DNA from: Amycolatopsis jejuensis
GTDB taxonomy: Bacteria > Actinomycetota > Actinomycetes > Mycobacteriales > Pseudonocardiaceae
Direction of reading: 5' to 3'
DNA: 64,000 bases
Assembly: GCF_000717335.1 (NCBI RefSeq)
Contig: NZ_JNYZ01000027.1
Location: forward strand, 186,001-250,000
Part shown: piece by piece, positions 16,200-26,953 of the stretch
Layout of the letters: each line of letters opens with the position of its first letter
Numbering within the stretch: position 1 is the stretch's first letter
The notes under the pieces: model-generated
What the model was told of the DNA's origin: nothing
Databases searched by the model: none
The model's input: the letters and a program-made list of their open reading frames with translations, nothing else
Position numbers and translations under genes: made by a program

Positions 16200-16883
16200 A
16201 TGGACATCGTCGTCAAGGGCCGCAACGTGGAGGTGCCCGAGCACTACCGGGCGCTCGTCAGCGAGAAGCTGGCCCGTCTTGAGCGCTACGACAAGAAGGT
16301 CATCCGCTACGACGTGGAGCTCTTCCACGAGCCCAACCGCAGGCAGGCGAAGAGCTGCCAGCGCGTCGAGATCACCGGGAAAGGCCGTGGTCCGGCCGTA
16401 CGCGCCGAGGCGTGTGCCGCCGACTTCTACGCAGCGCTCGACTCCGCCGTCACCAAGCTGGAGAACCGGCTTCGGCGGACACACGACCGCAGGCGCGTGC
16501 ATTACGGCCGCAGCCGTCCGGAGTCGGTCGCCGAAGCGACTTCGATGGCGGGCGGAGCCGATGCCGTCACCCGGCCCACGATGGGCACCGCGGTCCTGGA
16601 CGCACCCGACGCGACCGAGCCGATGGTCAACGGCTTCGCGGCGACGAGTGCGGGCGACATCCCCCGGCAGAAGCGCTGGGAAGACGAGGACCTGGGCCAT
16701 CAGCCCGGCCGCGTCGTCCGCGAGAAGCAACACGCCGCGGACCCCATGACGGTTGACCAGGCTCTCTACGAGATGGAACTGGTCGGCCACGACTTCTACC
16801 TGTTCAACGACTCCGAGGCCGGTCGCCCCAGCGTCGTCTACCGGCGAAAGGGCTTCGACTACGGCGTGATCCGGCTGGGCTGA
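16200..16883 (+). CDS. hpf: Ribosome hibernation promoting factor, long form
   Basis: 227 residues. The N-terminal S30AE domain (about 1-100: MDIVVKGRNVEVPEHYRAL, LARLERYDKKVIRYDVEL) binds the 30S subunit. A variable linker is followed by the C-terminal dimerisation domain (about 165-227: ADPMTVDQALYEMELVGHDF, NDSEAGRPSVVYRRKGFDYG) that makes 100S ribosomes in long HPFs. ATG 16200 is preceded by GAGGGAGG at 16186-16193. Large repeat-rich gaps lie on both sides, unlike the compact mycobacterial comF-hpf-secA order. Confidence 0.96.
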   Translation: MDIVVKGRNVEVPEHYRALVSEKLARLERYDKKVIRYDVELFHEPNRRQAKSCQRVEITGKGRGPAVRAEACAADFYAALDSAVTKLENRLRRTHDRRRVHYGRSRPESVAEATSMAGGADAVTRPTMGTAVLDAPDATEPMVNGFAATSAGDIPRQKRWEDEDLGHQPGRVVREKQHAADPMTVDQALYEMELVGHDFYLFNDSEAGRPSVVYRRKGFDYGVIRLG

Positions 16884-16907
16884 CCCGCCCGGCACCACCT
16901 ACCCGCA

Positions 16908-16941
16908 GGATGGCCCGCACGCACCCGCGCGCGGGCCATCC
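16908..16941 (+). terminator. Hairpin after hpf
   Basis: An 11-bp perfect stem (ggatggcccgc 16908-16918 with gcgggccatcc 16931-16941) lies 25 nt after the hpf stop. There is no T-run, so it is a terminator-like structure only. Confidence 0.5.
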
Positions 16942-17175
16942 ACGCGTCCGGAGCCACCCTGAGCGCGGTGCAACGCCGTCGGCGCGCGCTGCGCGACCTG
17001 CCAGGGAACCGAGGAAGACCCGACCGAGCACAGACCCAGCGCGAGGATGAGCCGGATGCCTGGCCGAGCGGGCCGCCGCGAGCAGAGCACTTTGCTGTTC
17101 ACAAGAAATGCACCACCTGCCGACTCCGGAGCACGCGGCTGGAGAGCGAGCAACGCTGCACTGGGAACCTGACCA

Positions 17176-17425
17176 CGGCCATGCGGCCCGAGTGTGAGCG
17201 CGGCTTGTCTGGGGAACGCGAGGACGGCCGAGCGCGAGCACGGCCATGCGGCCCGAGCGAGAACGCGGCTTGTCTGGGGAACGCGAGGACGGCCATGCGA
17301 CCCGAGCGAAAACGCGGCTTGCCCGGGGAACGCGTGGACGGCCATGCGACCCGAGCACAGTTGCCCGGGGAACGGCGAGGTCGGCCACGGGCCGAGTGCG
17401 AACACGGCTCGCCTGGGAAACCCGA
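17176..17425. repeat. 49-bp period imperfect tandem repeats in the hpf-secA gap
   Basis: The core cggccatgcg starts at 17176, 17241, 17290 and 17339; the last three are spaced exactly 49 bp. Each is followed by CCCGAGC.. and CGGCTTG.C.GGGGAACG, and decayed copies continue to about 17425. The rest of 16942-17898 shows open frames on both strands with low-complexity translations, no supported gene, and presumably the secA promoter near its end. Confidence 0.8.
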
Positions 17426-17898
17426 GCGATTCTCCTTCCGATTGGAGCTCGACCCGCTGCCAGCCGACCTCGACCGGCCCGTCAGCCGCCCCAAGTCGAT
17501 CATGGCTGGCCCACGGGCCGTGCGGGAGCCGTCCGTTAGCCGAGTCCGCCCCGCGCAACTGGCCACCCCGTCGGCCACAACTGACCCGTGACCTGGGCAC
17601 GAGCCACCCACGAACCACCCACGAGCCACCCAAGGACAGGGCAGGCGCAACCATGAGCCAAGCCCGACCGGGCCCGCCCCAAAGCACCCCCGAACCACCC
17701 GCCAACCACCCCCGTACCCACCCACCGGAAGACCCCGTCAGAACCCCTCGTGACCTTCTGCGACGACGTGCGTGCGCGGACCAGCTCGCGTTCCCTACGA
17801 TGGGGGAGACGTCGGCGGCGCACACGGGCGCCCGTCGTGGCGATACTGCCCGGGACCGGCCTGGGTGCGATCATGATCAAGCTAGTGAGGTCGACCGG

Positions 17899-20805
<2,907 letters not shown>

Positions 20806-20811
20806 CGGTAC

Positions 20812-20838
20812 CCGGGCCGTCCACAGTGGACGGCCCGG
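20812..20838. terminator. Perfect palindrome between secA and the P450 gene
   Basis: ccgggccgtccac (20812-20824) pairs perfectly with 20826-20838. There is no T-run. It may end secA transcripts or mark a regulatory site before the P450 gene. Confidence 0.5.
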
Positions 20839-20853
20839 TGAGGGGGGACGCTC

Positions 20854-22167
20854 GTGAGCGCTGCACTGGAACCGGATCTGGCCGGCTTCGCGGAGTTGTT
20901 CGCGGACGGGCACAAGGCGGATCCCTATCCGCAGTACCGGCAGTGGCGCGAGCGTTCGCCGGTCGCCGAGATCGTGCCCGGGTTCTTCGTGGTGAGCGGT
21001 GCCGCCGAGGCTGCGGCGATCCTGCGTGACCCGGCGTGGGGCCACCCCGAGGCGGGCGTGCTCGACCCCGCATTGCGGCACCCGGACGACCCGGTGCACG
21101 ACGACGGCCGCGTGGTGGTGTCGTTCCTCGGCCTCAACCCGCCGGACCACACCCGGTTGCGGCGGCTGGTGTCGAAGGCGTTCACGCCGCGGACGGTGGA
21201 ACGGCTTCGGCCGCGCATCGAGGAAATCGCCGCGCGGCTGGTGTCCGACCTGGTTGACGCGGGGGAAGGCGACCTCATGGCCGCGCTCGCGGCGCCGCTG
21301 CCGGTCGAGGTGATCAGCGAGATGCTCGGCGTCCCGCTGAGTGACCGGCAGCAGTTCGCCGAGTGGTCGCACGCGATGGCCCGCGTGCTTGACCCGGATT
21401 TCCTTGTCCCGGAAGGGAAAATCGCCGAAGCGACCGGTGCGCGGCGGGAGTTCGTCCGCTACTTCCGGGATCTGGCGCAGCAGCGCCGCCGCCGTCCGGG
21501 CGAGGATCTGCTGTCCGACCTGGTGCAGGTCACCGACGAGGGCGACCAGCTCACCGAAGGCGAACTGCTCGTCACGCTCACGCTGCTGCTGGTCGCCGGG
21601 CACGAGACCACCACGAACCTGATCGGCAACGGGGTGCACGCGTTGCTGCAGCGTCCGGACGGGCTGGCCGCGCTCGGGGCTGAGGGTGAGCTGGCGGACC
21701 GCGCGGTGGAGGAGGTGCTGCGGTTCGATTCGCCGGTGCAGCTGACCAGCCGGATTGCGCTCAAGGCCACGACAATTGCGTGCGTGACCCCGAAAACCGA
21801 CGGCGCAGGTCCGGCACCGGCGGGGAGTTCAGCGCTGACTGGCGACGTGCCGGCGGCCGCCTCGCCGAAGAGCGTCGAGGTGCCTGCCGGGAGTGAGGTC
21901 GTGATCCTGATCGGCGCGGCCAACCGGGACCCGGCGATCCATCCCGATCCCGACCGGTTCGATCCGAATCGCGAACCCACCCGGCATCTCGCCTTCGGTC
22001 AGGGCATCCACTTCTGCCTCGGCGCCCCGCTGGCGCGCCTCGAAGGTCGGCTGGTATTCCGCGAACTCGCCCGCCGCGCGCCGTCTCTGCAGCCGAACGG
22101 CGTCCCGGCCTGGAGTCCGACCACCACTCTCCGCGGGTTCTCGACGCTTCCGGTCCGGCTGACCTGA
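20854..22167 (+). CDS. Cytochrome P450
   Basis: 437 residues, a soluble bacterial class I P450 that would need separate ferredoxin partners. The I-helix oxygen-binding motif is AGHETT, the K-helix ExxR is EEVLR, and the haem loop FGQGIHFCLG carries the Cys ligand. GTG 20854 follows AGGGGGG. It is odd in having about 30 extra residues, rich in Ala/Pro/Gly/Thr (about residues 305-340), between SRIAL and VPAGSEV, where relatives have about 10; the frame stays open across it. No redox partner or biosynthetic cluster is nearby, so the substrate is unknown. Confidence 0.93.
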   Translation: MSAALEPDLAGFAELFADGHKADPYPQYRQWRERSPVAEIVPGFFVVSGAAEAAAILRDPAWGHPEAGVLDPALRHPDDPVHDDGRVVVSFLGLNPPDHTRLRRLVSKAFTPRTVERLRPRIEEIAARLVSDLVDAGEGDLMAALAAPLPVEVISEMLGVPLSDRQQFAEWSHAMARVLDPDFLVPEGKIAEATGARREFVRYFRDLAQQRRRRPGEDLLSDLVQVTDEGDQLTEGELLVTLTLLLVAGHETTTNLIGNGVHALLQRPDGLAALGAEGELADRAVEEVLRFDSPVQLTSRIALKATTIACVTPKTDGAGPAPAGSSALTGDVPAAASPKSVEVPAGSEVVILIGAANRDPAIHPDPDRFDPNREPTRHLAFGQGIHFCLGAPLARLEGRLVFRELARRAPSLQPNGVPAWSPTTTLRGFSTLPVRLT

Positions 22168-22190
22168 TCATCAGGACAGCGGTCCCATCC

Positions 22191-22667
22191 TCACGCCGCG
22201 GCCCGCCCGGACTGGGCAAGGTTGGCGCGCGGGGCGAGGACGTGAAAGCGAGTGCAAATCCAGCCGATGCGGGTGCGCTCGAATCGGGCGGCGAGCGCGT
22301 ATACGCGAAGGCCCGCGTGGATGGTCGTGCTGGCTTCGAGCGCGGAGTCCGCGGGACGGCAGAGTCGCAGGTCACCGGCGACGTGGTAGCGGATTCCGGG
22401 GAGCAGGTCCTGGGTGGCGAGCCGGGAGAACAGGGCGTCATCGACGAGCGGCCGGATCTGCCCGGCCGCGCGTCGACCGGCGAGGACCTCGAGGATGGCA
22501 TTGAGCCGCTGGGTGAGTTGGCGTTCGCCGGGTGGGTCGGTGATCCGTAACACGCGAAACCCCGCGGGCGGCAAGTCGTACGGCGACGGCCGGTTCATCC
22601 GCCGGTGCTTTCTTCGGAATCCCGCTGCCGCGTCCGGGGACAGCAGCCGGAGGTAGTGGTGCGTCAT
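22191..22667 (-). CDS. Rv3235-family (DUF6459) protein
   Basis: 158 residues. The C-terminal region (RLNAILEVLAGRRAAGQIRP, HAGLRVYALAARFER, IGWICTRFHVL) matches the conserved core I recall for mycobacterial Rv3235, which also sits near secA1. The biochemical role is unknown. ATG 22667 is chosen because GGGGAGG precedes it at good spacing; the longer upstream frame lacks conservation. It is convergent with the P450 gene (23-nt gap) and divergent from the HAD gene. Confidence 0.75.
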   Translation of the reverse strand: MTHHYLRLLSPDAAAGFRRKHRRMNRPSPYDLPPAGFRVLRITDPPGERQLTQRLNAILEVLAGRRAAGQIRPLVDDALFSRLATQDLLPGIRYHVAGDLRLCRPADSALEASTTIHAGLRVYALAARFERTRIGWICTRFHVLAPRANLAQSGRAAA

Positions 22668-22835
22668 GGGTTTCCTCCCCGAAACACGGACTTGCCACAC
22701 GCGGATTGGTGCGGATTCCGCAGCGGTGGGGAGACAGCGCTTGCCTGATCCGGGGAAGAATGCCGAACCCAGGTGACAGGATCTGCAACCTGCGCTATGC
22801 GCGTTGCCGATCAACCCGCGGGATAGGCTGACCGG

Positions 22836-23219
22836 GTGCTGAAAGGGTTGCTCGTCGACTACGCCGGTGTGCTCACCGATTCCGAAGCGCCGTTGCTCTA
22901 CGAATATCTCGTCGAAGCCAGAGCCCGCGGCACCCGCACCGCGCTCGTCTCAAACGCTCCCGGCGCGGCGCCCGGGGTGAAAACCGAGCTCTCCCAATAC
23001 TTCGACGCGCTCGTCTTCTCCGGCGAAGTCGGGGTCGCCAAACCGAATCGCGGGATTTACCTCGTCGCGGCAGAACGGCTGGGGCTCGCTGCGCCCAGTT
23101 GTGTTTTCGTGGACGACGCCGAGCGCAATGTGCGTGGGGCGGTCGCGGCGGGGATGGTCGGCGTGCACCATCGCAGCGTCGCCGGGACCCTCGACGAGCT
23201 CGTCGCGTTGTTCAGCTGA
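22836..23219 (+). CDS. Small HAD-superfamily hydrolase
   Basis: 127 residues. HAD motifs: I is VDYAGVLTDS (nucleophile Asp8), II is ALVSNAPG, III is AKPNRGIY and IV is VFVDDAERNV. It has almost no cap domain and is shorter than most family members, so it would act on an exposed or large phosphorylated substrate. The GTG lies exactly 6 nt after TAGGCT (22824-22829), so it is probably leaderless. The 3' end overlaps the convergent TrmH gene by 8 nt. Confidence 0.88.
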   Translation: MLKGLLVDYAGVLTDSEAPLLYEYLVEARARGTRTALVSNAPGAAPGVKTELSQYFDALVFSGEVGVAKPNRGIYLVAAERLGLAAPSCVFVDDAERNVRGAVAAGMVGVHHRSVAGTLDELVALFS

Positions 23220-23976
23220 CCCCCCGCCGCACGAGTTCGAACGACAGCACCGCCGCTGCGGCGGACACGTTCAGCGATTCGACGTCGCCCGGCATCGGGA
23301 TCGAGACCCACTCCGTCACGAGTTCCGCGACCGCCTCGCCGACGCCTTCGGTTTCGCCGCCGAGCACGAACGCCGACCGTTGCGGCAGGTCCACCTCGAA
23401 CACCGACGTCGCCGCCGAGGCGCCCAGCGCGAACAGGCTGTATCCGGCTTCCACCAGCATTTCCGCCGCCTCGCGCGCCGACCCGCAGCGCAGCACCGGC
23501 GCCCGGAACGCCACGCCCGCGGACGCCTTGACCACCATCGGATCGAGCGCGGCGACCCCGCGGCGTGGCACGACCACCCCGGACAGTCCGGCAGCCGTCG
23601 CGGTGCGCAGGATCATGCCGACGTTGGCGGGTGTCGTGATGCCGTCGAGCAGGAGCAGCCGCGCGGGTGGACGGCGGTCGTCCAGTGCCGCGGCGAGCGC
23701 GCGCATCCGTGGCGCGACGACGTCGGCGAGTACCCCTTGGTCCTGTTTTCCGTTGCCCGCCAACACTTTCACCCGATGCGCACTGGCGCGCTGCACGGGT
23801 ACCCCGGCGGCTTTCGCGGCACGCTGGATCTCCGCGGCATTCGGGCCCCGCGAGGTGTCGGCGAGGATCACCTTGTCCACGTGCAGGTCCGGGTCGCCGA
23901 GCGCCTCCAGCACCGGCTTGCGCCCGTATACGGTCAGGAAACGGTCCTTCGGCGACCCCGGCTGCTCATCACCCAC
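23212..23976 (-). CDS. SpoU/TrmH-family RNA 2'-O-methyltransferase
   Basis: 254 residues. An N-terminal RNA-binding segment (GRKPVLEALGD) is followed by a knotted SPOUT catalytic domain: motif 1 DGITTPANVGMILRTA, motif 2 FVLGGETEGV, motif 3 IPMPGDVESLNVSAAAAVL. It methylates a ribose in rRNA or tRNA using S-adenosylmethionine. GTG 23976 is the start nearest the conserved region. It is divergent from the DGAT-like gene with 34 nt between starts. The modified nucleotide is unknown. Confidence 0.92.
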   Translation of the reverse strand: MGDEQPGSPKDRFLTVYGRKPVLEALGDPDLHVDKVILADTSRGPNAAEIQRAAKAAGVPVQRASAHRVKVLAGNGKQDQGVLADVVAPRMRALAAALDDRRPPARLLLLDGITTPANVGMILRTATAAGLSGVVVPRRGVAALDPMVVKASAGVAFRAPVLRCGSAREAAEMLVEAGYSLFALGASAATSVFEVDLPQRSAFVLGGETEGVGEAVAELVTEWVSIPMPGDVESLNVSAAAAVLSFELVRRGVS

Positions 23977-24010
23977 GCCGGTCAGTCTCGCATTGTGTAA
24001 GGATCGGCTC

Positions 24011-25408
24011 ATGCCCGACCGCCTGTCCGCGCTGGATGCCTCGTTCCTGTACGTCGAGGACCAGACGACGCCGATGCACGTCGGAGGCGTGGCGATCTTC
24101 GAGCGGCCGTCGTCCGGGTTCACCTACGAGCAGGTGCTCGACCTGGTCGGCACGCGGCTGGCGTTCCTGCCGCGCTACCGCCAGCGCGTGCTCGCGGTGC
24201 CCGGGCATCTCGCGCGGCCGGTGTGGGTGGACGACGTCGACTTCGACCTGAACTACCACGTCCGGCGATCGGCGCTGCCTCAGCCGGGTAGCGACGAGCA
24301 GCTGTTCGACCTGGTCGCGCGGCTGATGTCGCGGCGGCTCGCGCCCGAGCGGCCGCTGTGGGAGGCGTACTTCGTCGAGGGGCTCGCGGGCGGCCGGGTG
24401 GCGATGGTGACCAAGACGCATCAGTCCGTTGTGGACGGTGTCGGCACGATCGACCTCGGCCAGCTCATCCTCGACGAGACGCCCGAGCCGCCGGAGCCGT
24501 TCGAGGACACCTGGACGCCGCGGCGTGAGCCGAGCCGTACCCAGCTGGTGCTCGACGCGGTGAGCGAGACCGTGCAGCGGCCCGGCGAGCTGGTGGAGAA
24601 CGTCCGGGCGGCGGCGGGGGACGCGGTCGCCACGGTGAGCAAGGTCGCCGAAACTCTCGGTGGGGTCGCGGCGACGGTCGCGCGTCCGGCGCCGCCGGGA
24701 CCGTTGAACGTCCGGGTGTCCGGCGGCCGCGTGTTCGCGGTCGTGCGCACGCGGCTGGAGGACTTCCGCAAGATCCGCGGGGACCACGGCGGCACGGTCA
24801 ACGACGTCATCCTGGCCGCGATCACCGGTGCGCTGCGCGAATGGCTGTTGTCCCGCGGGGAAAACCTCGCGCCGACGGCGACGGTGCGCGCGCTGGTGCC
24901 GATGGCGGTCAACGACGTCGAGACGGCGGAGTTCGCCACGCCGACGCTGGTCGGGAACCAGGTCGCGGCGTACCTGGTCGACCTGCCGGTCGGCGAGCCG
25001 AACGCGGTGCTGCGGCTGCAGCACATCGGCCACGCGATGGCCGACCACCTCGATTCGGGCCGTTCGGTGGCCGCGCGCGGGCTGCTGAAGGTGAGCGGCT
25101 TCGCCCCGGCGACCCTGCATTCGCTCGGCGCGCGGGCAGGCGGATCGCTGTCCGGCCGCATTTTCAACCTGATGATCACGAATTCGCCGGGGCCGCAGGT
25201 GCCGGTGTACGCGGGGGAGGCCAGACTGGTGGAAATGTTCCCCGTGATGCCGCTGATGCGCACCCAGGCGCTGGCGATCGGGGTGACGTCGTACCACGGT
25301 GGCGTCTACTTCGGACTGAACGGCGACCGCAAAGCCGCGTTCGACGTCGGCCTGCTGGGCGGGATGATCGAGGAAGCGTTGGAAGAGCTGAAGGGTGCGC
25401 ACTGGTGA
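24011..25408 (+). CDS. Wax ester synthase/diacylglycerol acyltransferase-like protein with altered active-site motif
   Basis: 465 residues, full length for the WS/DGAT family, starting with the typical LSALDASFLYVEDQTTPMHV. C-terminal family blocks NSPGPQ and VTSYHGGVYFGLNGD are present. The catalytic signature HHxxxDG reads HQSVVDG (residues about 137-143; codons cat cag), so the second His is Gln. In the wider CoA-acyltransferase superfamily that His is the general base, so activity may be lost or changed. Mycobacterial tgs3 (Rv3234c) occupies the same neighbourhood. The stop overlaps the next gene by 4 nt. Confidence 0.88.
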   Translation: MPDRLSALDASFLYVEDQTTPMHVGGVAIFERPSSGFTYEQVLDLVGTRLAFLPRYRQRVLAVPGHLARPVWVDDVDFDLNYHVRRSALPQPGSDEQLFDLVARLMSRRLAPERPLWEAYFVEGLAGGRVAMVTKTHQSVVDGVGTIDLGQLILDETPEPPEPFEDTWTPRREPSRTQLVLDAVSETVQRPGELVENVRAAAGDAVATVSKVAETLGGVAATVARPAPPGPLNVRVSGGRVFAVVRTRLEDFRKIRGDHGGTVNDVILAAITGALREWLLSRGENLAPTATVRALVPMAVNDVETAEFATPTLVGNQVAAYLVDLPVGEPNAVLRLQHIGHAMADHLDSGRSVAARGLLKVSGFAPATLHSLGARAGGSLSGRIFNLMITNSPGPQVPVYAGEARLVEMFPVMPLMRTQALAIGVTSYHGGVYFGLNGDRKAAFDVGLLGGMIEEALEELKGAHW

Positions 25409-25896
25409 GGGTCTATCTGCCTGCGACGATCGCGATGCTGCGAGACCTGGAGCGAGACGGCGAGTTCCGCGCGCGCAGCGGTACGGGATTCGCGCTGACG
25501 CCGGCACTGCGCGAGGCGTACGTGAGCGGCTCCGACGAGGAACTCGAGTACGCGGCCCTGCTGGACGCGGCTCGCGCCTCGCTGCGGCTGATCGCAGCCG
25601 AGGAGAAGGGCGAACCGCGCCGCGCGGTGGTCTCGGTGGATGTCGACGACGCGACCCTGCGGCCAGACCTGGACGCGGCCGTCGTGCGCCTGGCCGGTCC
25701 GGTACCGCTGTCGCAGATCGCGGCGATCCACGTCGATGCTGCCGAGGCTGCGGATGCCGTAGCTGCCGCTTCCGCGGTGATCGACGCGGCGGACCTGGGC
25801 GACGAGGACGCCGAGTTCACCTTGGGCGACGCCGAGGACCACGAGCTGGCCTGGTACGCGCCCCAGGAACTCCCGTTCCTGCTGGAGCTGCTCTGA
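25405..25896 (+). CDS. DUF6912-like conserved actinobacterial protein
   Basis: 163 residues, starting RVYLPATIAMLRDLE and containing ALREAY and ASLRLIA. The C-terminal half is very acidic and ends HELAWYAPQELPFLLELL. GTG 25405 overlaps the acyltransferase stop (GTGA), so the two are translationally coupled. I recognise it as the conserved actinobacterial family found at this position near rsgA, but no function is known. There is no signal peptide or membrane segment. Confidence 0.8.
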   Translation: MRVYLPATIAMLRDLERDGEFRARSGTGFALTPALREAYVSGSDEELEYAALLDAARASLRLIAAEEKGEPRRAVVSVDVDDATLRPDLDAAVVRLAGPVPLSQIAAIHVDAAEAADAVAAASAVIDAADLGDEDAEFTLGDAEDHELAWYAPQELPFLLELL

Positions 25897-25913
25897 CCGT
25901 CCGGCCCACACCA

Positions 25914-25990
25914 CCCCAATGTGGCATTGGTTGCATGTGACGCACCGAATGCCACATTGGGTGCGTGGGATGCACCCAATGCCACATTGG
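25914..25990. repeat. AATGCCACATTGG repeat cluster
   Basis: Three copies of the 13-mer: one inverted (25916-25928) and two direct (25948-25960, 25978-25990) exactly 30 bp apart, within a larger 30-bp period. It lies between two convergent genes. Confidence 0.85.
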
Positions 25991-26024
25991 GGCGATCTTC
26001 GGCAGCGGCGGCGGGTGACGTGGT

Positions 26025-26807
26025 TCAACCGCCGGGAAGGGTGCCGATTTCCGCGGGCGGCGGTGCATCGACGGTGACCGGCGTGTTCCAGTCCGTGTAG
26101 CGGGCCTTGACCTGAGCTGCTCCAGTCTCACCGGTGGCCTTGAGCACCGGCGACAGGTCCAGGATCAGCTGCAGTGGCCGGTGCTGCGGGTCGAGCCAGA
26201 GGTCGAGGGGGACCGTCGTGCCTTGGCCGCCGAGGTGGGTCAGGGCTTCCGCCGGCAGACCGGCCGGGAGCTGCGAGCCGAGCTTCGCCAGGTCGACCGT
26301 CAACCGGTAGTGCTCCGCCGAAGCACCGTCCAGCGTCGTCTCCTCGCTCGACGCCACCGTCCCGGCCGTGCGGACCTGGTCCAGCGTGCGCGCCGGGTCG
26401 TTCTGCTCGGCCAGCTGCGCCAGGCTCCCGCCGAGGACCTGCGAGAACGGGTCCGACCCGTCCGGCGACACCTTCACCCACGACTTACCGTCGCTGACCT
26501 GGTCACGGGCACTTTCCGGGACCTTCGCATACAGCGTGTGCGCGACCAGCCGCAGCTCGAGCGGCTCGCCGACGTAGTCCGTGGTCATGGACAGCGACGT
26601 CCCGGCCGCGTCGAATTTCGCCTGGCCCTCGCCGTGGGACACGAGGGTCCCCGTGGTGACGTCGGCGGTGAACTTCGCGGTGCGCCCGGCGATGGTCGCG
26701 GCGGAGACGGCGTCGGCGAGCGCGCGGGCGTCGGTGAAGCGGGCGGGCGGGCTGCTGCAGGCAGTGGCCATCGTCAGCAAGACACCCACCACGGCCGTCC
26801 AGCGCAT
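26025..26807 (-). CDS. LppX/LprG-family lipoprotein
   Basis: 260 residues. ATG 26807 opens a short lipoprotein signal (RWTAVVGVLLTMATACSS) with a Cys at about residue 17. The mature part has the LppX/LprAFG layout: KFTADVTTG near the start, LVAHTLYAKVP, KSWVKVSPDG, and a C-terminal VKARYTDWNTPVTVDAPP. In mycobacteria this fold has a hydrophobic cavity that carries triacylated lipids across the envelope. It is a paralogue of the adjacent upstream gene (26954-27850), and a terminator lies between them, so it probably has its own promoter. Confidence 0.87.
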   Translation of the reverse strand: MRWTAVVGVLLTMATACSSPPARFTDARALADAVSAATIAGRTAKFTADVTTGTLVSHGEGQAKFDAAGTSLSMTTDYVGEPLELRLVAHTLYAKVPESARDQVSDGKSWVKVSPDGSDPFSQVLGGSLAQLAEQNDPARTLDQVRTAGTVASSEETTLDGASAEHYRLTVDLAKLGSQLPAGLPAEALTHLGGQGTTVPLDLWLDPQHRPLQLILDLSPVLKATGETGAAQVKARYTDWNTPVTVDAPPPAEIGTLPGG

Positions 26808-26904
26808 CCGAAAAACCTCTCTGACCGGCCGAAAGTGCCTCCAGCCAAGCACAGCACCCCGGCTCGCCCCGTTCGGGGGAACGGGTGCTACCGGCAGTAG
26901 CGCG

Positions 26905-26939
26905 CACAAAAGCGGGCCCCGAAGCAGCTCGGGGCCCGC
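26905..26939 (-). terminator. Intrinsic terminator of the upstream lipoprotein gene (minus strand)
   Basis: An 11-bp perfect stem (26912-26922 with 26929-26939) is followed on the minus strand by cttttg. It sits 14 nt past the stop of the 26954-27850 gene. Confidence 0.8.
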
Positions 26940-26953
26940 CGGGAAGCGAGGGG

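Noticed and set aside
16899..17825. 308-residue minus-strand frame between hpf and secA
   Set aside because: It is repeats of a PHGRP/FPRQAAF type, translated 49-bp units; no start signal or conserved domain.
17194..17898. N-terminal extension of the secA frame by over 230 residues
   Set aside because: The extension is made of translated 49-bp repeats and has no family similarity; the conserved SecA N-terminus begins at 17899.
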